A stretch of 64,000 bases of DNA from CBDIDH01 sp965277595 (lineage in GTDB: Bacteria > Planctomycetota > Planctomycetia > Isosphaerales > Isosphaeraceae). The DNA is taken from positions 4,774,001 through 4,838,000 of the forward strand of contig CBDIDH010000002.1 in assembly GCA_965277595.1 (NCBI GenBank), given 5' to 3'. The first letter of the stretch is position 1, and the number at the start of each line of letters is the position of its first letter. Below are positions 1 through 6,366 of this stretch, in pieces. The notes below the pieces were generated by a model. It was not told the origin of the DNA. It saw nothing but the letters and a program-made list of their open reading frames with translations, and did no database searches. The position numbers were made by a program, and so were the translations under genes.

Positions 1-617
1 GGGATCGGCATGAACCAGTCGCGACCCACGGAAGCTCTTGGCCGACTCCGGCCCCATCTCATCCAGGCAGACGACTACCGAGCCGTCGGGCGGGGCCGTG
101 TAGAGTTCGGTGATGACCCCCTTTTTTCGGCGAAGTCGGGATCAACCCGCTCGCCGAACCACGTCTCCTGTTGGCGCCAGCGAAGGCCCTCCTCGACGAG
201 GATCTCGCTGATGCGACTCCGCTTCATGGCCAGGGCCTTCTGCTCGCCGAGGTACACCTGGAGGCGGTCCATCGTCCAGCAGGCGAAGGGAAGGCCCAGC
301 GACTGCGGGTCGGTCAAGGCGGTGGCGATGACCTCGGCCCGCTGCTCGGCGGAGTAGGTCGGTGGCCGGCCGGAGCGGCGGAGTTCTTCGAGGCCCGCGA
401 GGCCGTGATCGTTGAAACGGCGGATCCAGGCATAGACGGTGGGCCGCGAGCATCCCTGCTCCGCTGCGATGACGGGAGCGGACTGCCCCTTGGCGGCGGC
501 CTGGATGATCCGAGCGCGTTCGACCGATCGAACCGGGGCGGTACGCGACTGGATGAGGGCGGCGATCGCCTTGTCTTCTTCGGGGGTCATGGGACGCAGA
601 TAGACGCGGGCGGCCAT
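1..617 (-). CDS. IS630-family transposase, 3' end outside window, two reading frames joined by a likely frameshift
   Basis: Transposase of the IS630/Tc1-like group. The first frame (start 617) encodes an N-terminal helix-turn-helix region (residues about 15-80, with GCSRPTVYAWIRRFNDHG) and a winged-helix part (about 80-150), then runs into an unrelated tail ending at 75. The expected continuation, with the first catalytic Asp in VVVCLDEMGPES, lies in the -1 frame and stays open to base 1. The two frames meet at a run of six T on the plus strand (122-127), i.e. A6 followed by G in the mRNA, where a -1 slip restores the reading EKKGVITELY. IS630 elements often make their transposase by such a slip, so this is probably programmed rather than a defect. 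The second and third DDE residues would lie left of the window. Assignment is firm; whether the element is active cannot be seen. Confidence 0.88.
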
Positions 618-683
618 GGTGCAACTCCCAAGCGGTTGCCTCCATGCACCTGCAAATCACCTGCCGGATGAACCACTTAGGAA

Positions 684-704
684 CGGGACGTAATTAACTT
701 CCCG
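684..704. repeat. Near-perfect palindrome upstream of the IS630 transposase
   Basis: The 21 bases read almost the same on both strands: CGGGA-GT, an AATTAA centre and ACTTCCCG. It lies 67 bases upstream of the transposase start and just before the remnant at 708, so it could be part of the IS630 terminal repeat or the junction of two element ends. The other end of the element is outside the window, so this cannot be tested here. Confidence 0.35.
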
Positions 705-707
705 ATT

Positions 708-853
708 TCACATTGGCTCGGGTACCGCGCGATAGTTCCATTTGGGAAGAACTTTGTCGAAGACGATCTTCATGTTCTTCTTGAAGCCCGCGGCATACTT
801 CCGGCCGGTCTTGTAGATCTTGCCGAGAAGGCCGACTTTCACCTTCAGTCCCG
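708..853 (-). pseudogene. 3' remnant of an unidentified coding sequence cut by the IS66 end
   Basis: On the minus strand an open frame runs from the IS66 left end (854) to a TGA at 708-710. It encodes about 47 Lys-rich residues containing LKVKVGLLGKIYKTGRK and ending in KWNYRAVPEPM. It has no start of its own because the upstream part is lost at the IS66 boundary. The composition looks protein-like, and a C-terminal WNY motif also occurs in some transposases, but I do not recognise the family. It is probably the tail of a gene or older element disrupted when this IS cluster formed. Confidence 0.4.
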
Positions 854-2350
854 GTAGGCGTTCAAACCCCAATGTTGCATCTGCGGCCCGAGTTCAGTAG
901 AACGTTGACATGACGGATCAGCCACCCCTGCCTCAAATCCTCTGGGATACGCTCTCGCCTGAAGCACAGGCAGCGGTCGCTGCGGTGGTGCAATCCCTCG
1001 AACAACGGATCGCCGAGTTGGAGGAGCGGGTCAACAAGAACTCCACCAACTCCTCCAAGCCCCCCTCGTCTGATCCCCCTTCGGTCAAGCGGCGACCACC
1101 GGCTCCCGCCTTGGGGAAGAAGCGGGGCGGGCAACCCGGCCATCGCCATCAACCCCGAGCCCTGGTCCCGCCGGAGCAACTCCGGCAGGTCTTCGAGTGC
1201 AAGCCGCCCGAGTGCCGGTCCTGCGGCGAGGCGTTGCACGGCGATGACCCCGAGCCGATCCGACATCAGGTCGCTGAAGTGCCACCGGTCCGGCCGGTGG
1301 TCGACGAGTACCGGCTCCATCGCTTGACCTGCCCTCGCTGTCGGACTTCGACCTGTGCCGCCTTGCCGCCGGGTGTCCCCACCGGGGCCTTCGGCCCTCG
1401 GCCGCGGGCGATCCTCAGCGTCCTGGCCGGGGGTTACCGCCTGGGCAAGCGGCCGATCCGCCAACTGGTCTTCGACCTGTTGGGGCTGACGATCTCCACC
1501 GGCATGATCGCCCGGCTGGAGCGGCAGGGTGCCACCGAGTTGGCGGCCCCGGTCGAGGAACTCCATCAGTACGTCCGGGACGCCGCCTGGGCGCACATCG
1601 ACGAGACCTCGTGGTGGCAGGGTCAGGACAAGGCGTGGCTCTGGGGGGCCGTGACCCGACTGGTGACGGTCTTCACGATCGCCACCTCCCGGGGGGCCGA
1701 GGTCGCCAAGGGGATGCTCGGGACGGCGGCGAGCAAGGTCGTCATCCGCGACCGGTTCAAGGGTTACATGCGGGTCAAGCGCCGCCAGTTTTGCTGGGCA
1801 CACCTCCGTCGTGACTTCCAGGCGATGATCGACCGGGGCGGCGAATCCGCCGAGGTGGGCGAGCGGTTGATGGGGCACTCCGATGCCCTGTTCGAGTGGT
1901 GGCATCGTGTCCGGGATGGGACCCTGTCCCGGTCCAGCTTCCGGACGTATGTCGCCACGATGCGCCCCTTCCTGAAAGAGGACCTGCAGCGGGGGGCGGC
2001 GTGCGGCTGCCCCAAGACGGCGGGGACGTGCCGGGAGTTGCTCTGCGGTGAGACACACTTGTGGACGTTCGTGCGAGTCGAGGGGATCGAGCCAACGAAC
2101 AATCACGCCGAGCGGGCGTTGCGGCACGGAGTGATCTACCGCAAGCTCAGCGGCGGGACCGAGAGCGAGGCGGGGAGCCGGTTCGTGGAGCGGATCCTGT
2201 CGGTGGTGGCGACCTGCCGTCAGCAGGACATCAATGTGCTGGACTACCTTACCCGGTGCTACCAAGCTCATCTGGATGGCCAACCGATCCCCTCGCTCCT
2301 GCCCGCCACCTCCACCACTCAAGCAGCCTGAACGGGCCTTGAACGCCTAC
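854..2350 (+). mobile_element. IS66-family insertion sequence (single-ORF type), apparently complete
   Basis: A 12-bp perfect terminal inverted repeat, GTAGGCGTTCAA at 854-865 and its complement at 2339-2350, brackets one transposase gene. This gives a 1497-bp element. IS66 elements begin with GTA-type ends and normally duplicate 8 bp of target; here the flanking octamers (846-853 and 2351-2358) differ, so at least one flank has been rearranged since insertion. No tnpA or tnpB accessory gene is present, which fits the ISBst12-like subgroup carrying tnpC alone. Confidence 0.85.
910..2331 (+). CDS. tnpC: IS66-family transposase (TnpC)
   Basis: A 473-residue transposase with the usual IS66 order: an N-terminal leucine-zipper-like coiled coil (about 20-45, LEQRIAELEERVNKNSTNSS), a basic Pro-rich linker, a zinc-finger region with Cys pairs (CKPPECRSCG about 97-106, and TCPRCRTSTC about 138-147), then the DDE nuclease core with AHIDETSWW (about 224-232), a second Asp in the RDRFKGY region, and the C-terminal EPTNNHAERALR motif carrying the catalytic Glu region. 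Length is within the family range and no frame disruption is seen, so the enzyme may be functional. It sits inside the inverted repeats at 854 and 2350. The long antisense frame on the minus strand over this gene is a high-GC shadow. Confidence 0.95.
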   Translation: MTDQPPLPQILWDTLSPEAQAAVAAVVQSLEQRIAELEERVNKNSTNSSKPPSSDPPSVKRRPPAPALGKKRGGQPGHRHQPRALVPPEQLRQVFECKPPECRSCGEALHGDDPEPIRHQVAEVPPVRPVVDEYRLHRLTCPRCRTSTCAALPPGVPTGAFGPRPRAILSVLAGGYRLGKRPIRQLVFDLLGLTISTGMIARLERQGATELAAPVEELHQYVRDAAWAHIDETSWWQGQDKAWLWGAVTRLVTVFTIATSRGAEVAKGMLGTAASKVVIRDRFKGYMRVKRRQFCWAHLRRDFQAMIDRGGESAEVGERLMGHSDALFEWWHRVRDGTLSRSSFRTYVATMRPFLKEDLQRGAACGCPKTAGTCRELLCGETHLWTFVRVEGIEPTNNHAERALRHGVIYRKLSGGTESEAGSRFVERILSVVATCRQQDINVLDYLTRCYQAHLDGQPIPSLLPATSTTQAA

Positions 2351-2646
2351 TTCCAAAGAGTCACCGCATAGTAGCCGTATTGATTCGGCGAGGGGTCAAG
2401 ATATCCGTTCTTGACGAACGAGAAGATAAAGCCGCGGTCGCAGACCAGGTACTGAATCTCGTGACCAGGAATTAGCTTCCATTGTTGGAAAACTTGATGC
2501 ATGATGAACTTCTTATCTAAGCAATAAGGAGGATAGCCCGTTTGTCGTTCACGCGCAAGCGGGCATTCTTTTGCGCGAAGGAGCCGCACCATGTTCCGTT
2601 TCATCCACCCGTATCCCGACGGCCGCGTCTTCCAGGGCGATTGCAC
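2347..2646 (-). pseudogene. Small open frame between IS66 and ISAs1, probably a gene fragment
   Basis: A 99-codon frame fills the gap between two insertion sequences. Its first codons lie in the ISAs1 terminal repeat and its stop lies inside the IS66 terminal repeat, so neither end is native. The middle contains an aromatic-rich stretch, HEIQYLVCDRGFIFSFVKNG, that looks like real protein, and this segment is more AT-rich than its surroundings. An internal Met about 15 codons in could be the original start. I do not recognise the family. The best reading is an internal fragment of a host or older mobile gene trapped between the two elements. Confidence 0.35.
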
Positions 2647-3900
2647 CGTAACCTATGCACCGAATAGCACTTGCCGCAGATAGTCGATGTTCCATGCGGC
2701 GACAAGCCGTTTGTTCTTGATGCCCACCTTCTTGCTCGCTTCGTTCTTCAACAGGCCCAACGCCAGCCTCCGCAATGCCGCCATGTTGGCGTCGGCGTGG
2801 TCTTTCCGCGCGCGACTGCGGTCTTCGCCGAAGCTCATGTCCAACTGCCAATGCAGCGAGTTCTCGATGCCCCAGTGGCTCCGCACCGCAGCCCCGAAGC
2901 TCCTGGCACTCATCTTCCGGCTCAGGATGTAGTAGCGGACGTCGTCGCATGGCTTGCCGCTTCGCACCGTGTCGCTGATCGCCACGCCAATCCGCTTCAG
3001 CCCCGCCCAGCGGCCCGCATCCGGCAAGTCGTCGGGAACGTCGCACACGTAGTACGTCCGGTGCTCGACCCGACCGTGGCCCTTCTCCTTCGTCTCGTGA
3101 CGGCTCACCTTCACTCGGGCGAAGTCGTCCTCGATCTGGTCCAGGAAGAACTCCACGACGCCCTCATGCAGGGTCGGCTGGTTGCCTTTGACGGCCAGCA
3201 CATAGTCGGCCTTCCGTTCGAGGATCTTCTCGGCGATCTCGGTCTGAGTGCCCATGGCGTCGATGGTTACCACCGCCCCCTGAATTTCCAGCAGATCGAG
3301 CAGCTTGGGGATGGCGGTGATCTCGTTGCTCTTCTCGGCGACGGCCACCTGGCCGAGGCTGATCTTGTGGGTCGTCGCCCAGGCGCTGACCATATGGAGA
3401 GCCGATTTGCCGGTCGCCTTGTCGAAGCTCTGCCGCATGGTCTTGCCATCAATGGGGACGACTTGCCCTTGCCCGACGACGACCTTGTGCAGTTCGGTGA
3501 TCCACGCCACCAGGCAGCGCTCGAATTGCTCGGGCTTGATCGCCCGGAAGATGGCGTTGAAGCGATCGTGCGACGGGATGCCGCGGGAGAGGTCGAGGAA
3601 CTCACCGAGCCAGTCCTTCTTCTGGCGTGCCCAGTCGGCGATGGCCACGAAGTCGTCGGCCCCGGCGATGGTGGCGCCCAAGGCGATGGCGACGATGTTG
3701 ATGAGGGGATACGTGACTTTGCCCCGACGGGGGTCGGTCAAGCTAGCAAAGTGCCTGTCGAGGCGGGCGGAGAAGTCGTTGGACATGAGAGGGAAGACCC
3801 GGAGAGCATCGACGCTTCGGATGTCGGCCCAACCGCCAACCAACCCAAGGCGTCATGCTTTCATCCTCCCAGATTACCCATCATGGCGCAATCGCCCTGG
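2632..3900 (-). mobile_element. ISAs1-family insertion sequence, apparently complete
   Basis: A 13-bp perfect inverted repeat, CCAGGGCGATTGC at 2632-2644 and its complement at 3888-3900, brackets one ISAs1-type transposase. The resulting 1269 bp is normal for this family, whose ends usually start with CAGGG. No 8-10 bp target duplication is visible. The right flank is an IS1380 transposase gene but the left flank is not its continuation, so the insertion was followed by a deletion or inversion. Confidence 0.85.
2653..3786 (-). CDS. ISAs1-family transposase
   Basis: A 377-residue DDE transposase of the ISAs1 (H-repeat-associated) family. The N-terminal DUF4338-like part (LTDPRRGKVTYPL and the IPSHDRFNAIF motif, about 15-90) is followed by the catalytic domain with PIDGKTMRQSFD (first Asp), VVTIDAMGTQTEIA (second Asp), DYVLAVKGNQP, and RSHWGIENSLHWQLD holding the Glu. 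The frame continues 19 codons upstream to 3843, but the Met at 3786 (MSNDFSARLDRHFASL) matches where family members start. No interruption is seen, so it may be active. Its 5' side lies close to the right terminal repeat at 3888-3900, as expected. Confidence 0.93.
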   Translation of the reverse strand: MSNDFSARLDRHFASLTDPRRGKVTYPLINIVAIALGATIAGADDFVAIADWARQKKDWLGEFLDLSRGIPSHDRFNAIFRAIKPEQFERCLVAWITELHKVVVGQGQVVPIDGKTMRQSFDKATGKSALHMVSAWATTHKISLGQVAVAEKSNEITAIPKLLDLLEIQGAVVTIDAMGTQTEIAEKILERKADYVLAVKGNQPTLHEGVVEFFLDQIEDDFARVKVSRHETKEKGHGRVEHRTYYVCDVPDDLPDAGRWAGLKRIGVAISDTVRSGKPCDDVRYYILSRKMSARSFGAAVRSHWGIENSLHWQLDMSFGEDRSRARKDHADANMAALRRLALGLLKNEASKKVGIKNKRLVAAWNIDYLRQVLFGA

Positions 3901-4760
3901 GGGAGCCGCTCGGCCAGCCCCTTGAGGTTGGCCCTGGCGTCGATCCCGAAGATGAACCGGATCGACTCCCGGTCCCAGCGGTCCAGGTGCCTGGTCTGGC
4001 TGAAGTCGGTGTCGCCCCGGAAGGTGATCTTCTGGAACCCCGCCCGACGGCAGAGTTCACCGGCCTTGTCGAGGTAGACATCGGCCTGCTCGTGCGAGGG
4101 ACGGTTGCCGCTGCGGTTGACCAGGTACAGCGGCTCGGCGGTGTTGGCCAGCGAGACCACCAGGGGATGGGATCCCCACACTCCGTTGTAAGCGATGTCC
4201 ACGCCCTGCTTGCACCAGCCGTCGGTAGGGGCGAGCGTCCCGTCGGCGTCGATGAACGCCTCGTCGAAGAAGTCCTCGGGCTGTCCCTTCCAGGCTCGGA
4301 GCCGGGTCTCGTTGAAGATGTCCATCAACCGCTCGACATCGGCCTGGACGAAGCGGCGGCGGAAGTCTCCCGCCGTGGTGGGCTCGGGGATGCGCTGTGC
4401 CCCAAGGGCGTCGAGGTAGACCTCGTCGTTGCGGCGGACTTCGAGGTGCTCCAGACGTTGACCACCGGCCAGCAGGTTGTAGGCGATGTTGAGGACGTGG
4501 TCGCTCTCGAAATACGGCAGGTGGCGCGTGAGCAGGTGGAGGCCGTCGTTGATGCCCCGGATGAGCCCGAGCTTCTGTGCCAGGAGGTGGATGGCCCCGA
4601 TCCCGCCCGGCGCGATGGCCCGGGTCCGGTCCGCGATCTCGTAGCGGATGTTGGAAGCGGTCATCATCGGCTGATGCCGCTCGACGCCGGGCTTGTTCTC
4701 GATCCGGCGGAGGATTCGCCTCTTGCGTCGGTTCAACTGGCGGTGGACATTGGCATTCAC
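3861..4760 (-). pseudogene. IS1380-family transposase, C-terminal part lost at the ISAs1 boundary
   Basis: The product reads as the N-terminal two thirds of an IS1380 transposase: NANVHRQLNRRKRRI, then ASNIRYEIADRTRAI, GGIGAIHLLAQKLGL, the ESDHVLNIAYNLLAGGQRLE block and DALGAQRIPEPTTAGDF, followed by catalytic-region segments around FIDADGTLAPTDGWCKQG and FRGDTDFSQTRHLDRWD. Coding identity ends at about 3901, where the ISAs1 repeat begins; the last dozen codons (to 3861) are ISAs1 sequence. The usual C-terminal half is absent on the other side of ISAs1. A GTG at 4760 gives the family-like start; an open frame continues to 4841 across a hairpin. It cannot encode a working transposase. Confidence 0.85.
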
Positions 4761-4839
4761 TCGAAAACCCCCTGGGAGGCAAACGACTGAGGCTTGTGAA
4801 GTCCCTCGATTGTTCACCAAAACCAGGGGGTTTTCGAGC
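4760..4839. repeat. Inverted repeat at the 5' end of the IS1380 remnant
   Basis: CTCGAAAACCCCCTGG at 4760-4775 is repeated in reverse complement at 4824-4839 with a 48-base spacer. The left arm overlaps the probable GTG start of the truncated IS1380 transposase. The right arm may be the element's terminal repeat, with the subterminal arm able to fold back on it and limit translation from outside promoters, but the other end of this IS is gone, so the true boundary is uncertain. Confidence 0.6.
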
Positions 4840-4999
4840 ATCCCGGCCTCGATCAGCCTCGAATTACGCTTGGTTGAGGCCTAGTTGTAGCCATCGCTCC
4901 GAAAAATGGGCCAGGTCGCCTCAAGAGCAATCACCCAGGGAAACGCGACCTACTTGTCCCTCTCAAGTAGTTTCACGTAACGATATCCTATTAGGAATG

Positions 5000-5029
5000 A
5001 AAAAAGGGGTCGGAACGAATTCCAACCCC
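5000..5029 (-). terminator. Rho-independent terminator of sucAB
   Basis: Read on the minus strand, GGGGTTGGAA, a short loop and TTCCGACCCC form a ten-base stem (one G-T pair) followed directly by six T. It lies about 40 bases after the sucB stop codon and ends the sucA-sucB transcript. Confidence 0.85.
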
Positions 5030-5069
5030 TTCGAATCTAACGCGGTGAATCGCTGAAGTCTTCAAGAAT

Positions 5070-6356
5070 TCAGATTTCGAGCATGAGACGCTCGGGATTC
5101 TCGACGCATTCCTTGATACGGGCGAGGGAGCTGACGGCTTCGCGGCCGTCGACGATGCGGTGGTCGTAGGAGAGGGCAAGGTACATCATCGGCCGGATCA
5201 CGATCTGGTCGTCGACCACGACGGGACGCTTCTGGATCGTGTGCATGCCAAGAATGCCGCTCTGGGGGGGGTTGAGGATCGGGGTCGACATCAGTGACCC
5301 GAAGACGCCGCCATTGGTGATCGTGAAGGTGCCGCCTTGAAGGTCGGCCACGGCAATCGAGTTGTCGCGGGCCTTGACCGCAAAGGCGCCGATGGCTTTC
5401 TCGATTCCGGCGAAAGTGAGCTTGTCGGCATCGCGGATCACAGGAACCATCAGACCGCGCTCGGTGCTGACGGCAACGCCAATGTCATAAACGTTGTTGT
5501 AAACGATATCGGCGCCGTCGACCCGGCCGTTGACGGCGGGAAAAGCCTTCAACGACTCGATCGCCGCCTTGACGAAGAAGGACATGAACCCGAGCGCGAC
5601 GCCGTGCTTGGCCTTGAAGGCGTCTTTGTATTTGGCGCGGAGGTCCATGACCCGAGAAAGATCGGCCTCGTTGAAGGTCGTGAGGATCGCGGCCGTCTGC
5701 TGCGCCTCGACTAAACGCTGGGCGATTTTCTGACGAATCCCACTCATCCGCTTACGCGTCTCGCGTGGCGAAGAGGAGGAGGTGGACGCGGCGGGAGTCG
5801 GAGACGTCGCGGGCGCGGGGTGCTCAATCGGCGCGGGGGCAGGGGCCAGGGTCGGGGGCGGAGCGACGGCGGTCGAGGCGCCGGAACCGGAGGCAAGGTG
5901 CGCGACGAGGTCGCCCTTGGTGAGTCGGCCGCCGCGGCCGGTGCCCTCGATCGTGGATGTGTCGACGTTTTCCTCGGCGACGATCCGGCGGACGGCCGGG
6001 GAATAGCCGTCGCCGCCGTTACTCGACGGGGCCGCGGGGACCGGAGGCGCGGCGGGGGCCTCGGCCGGTTTCGCCGCGGGAGCGGGAGCGGGCGAAGGTT
6101 TGGCGGCCGAGGGGGAGGCGGCGGGGTCGATTGTGCCTACGGTGGCGCCGATCTCGACGGTCGTCCCCTCGGCGACGCTGATTTTCAGGACGCCCGAAGT
6201 CGAGGCCGGGACGACGTTGCTCGCCTTGTCGGTTTCCAGCTCGAAGAGGGGGTCGCCGGATTTGACGGCGGCCCCGTCGGGCTTGAGCCAGCGGGCGAGG
6301 ATGCCCTCGGAGATTGATTCACCCACTCCGGGAACGGTGATCGGAACGACGGCCAT
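5070..6356 (-). CDS. sucB: 2-oxoglutarate dehydrogenase E2, dihydrolipoyllysine succinyltransferase
   Basis: E2 core of the 2-oxoglutarate dehydrogenase complex; it moves the succinyl group from lipoamide to CoA in the TCA cycle. The 428-residue protein has one lipoyl domain (1-75, lipoylated Lys44 in ETDKAS), a long Ala/Pro-rich linker, an E1/E3-binding domain (about 118-155, SPAVRRIVAEENVD), a second Ala/Pro linker and the acyltransferase domain (about 200-428) with catalytic His399 and Asp403 in YDHRIVDG. The Met at 6356 starts exactly at the lipoyl domain; the frame upstream to 6848 overlaps sucA and is not coding. It lies 10 bases after sucA, so the two are one transcript, closed by the terminator at 5000-5029. 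The E3 gene is not in the window. Confidence 0.96.
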   Translation of the reverse strand: MAVVPITVPGVGESISEGILARWLKPDGAAVKSGDPLFELETDKASNVVPASTSGVLKISVAEGTTVEIGATVGTIDPAASPSAAKPSPAPAPAAKPAEAPAAPPVPAAPSSNGGDGYSPAVRRIVAEENVDTSTIEGTGRGGRLTKGDLVAHLASGSGASTAVAPPPTLAPAPAPIEHPAPATSPTPAASTSSSSPRETRKRMSGIRQKIAQRLVEAQQTAAILTTFNEADLSRVMDLRAKYKDAFKAKHGVALGFMSFFVKAAIESLKAFPAVNGRVDGADIVYNNVYDIGVAVSTERGLMVPVIRDADKLTFAGIEKAIGAFAVKARDNSIAVADLQGGTFTITNGGVFGSLMSTPILNPPQSGILGMHTIQKRPVVVDDQIVIRPMMYLALSYDHRIVDGREAVSSLARIKECVENPERLMLEI

Positions 6357-6366
6357 GGGACGTCTC

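Noticed and set aside
862..2322. Long minus-strand frame (486 codons) opposite the IS66 transposase
   Set aside because: It is a mirror frame of a high-GC gene, rich in Arg, Gly, Pro and His with no motif; the plus-strand transposase is unmistakable.
2671..4077. Long plus-strand frame over the ISAs1 and IS1380 transposases
   Set aside because: Shadow frame antisense to two recognisable transposases; composition is typical of GC-rich antisense frames.
4577..5056. 159-codon plus-strand frame spanning the IS1380 5' end
   Set aside because: Runs across the hairpin and the sucAB terminator; no domain and no ribosome-binding site.
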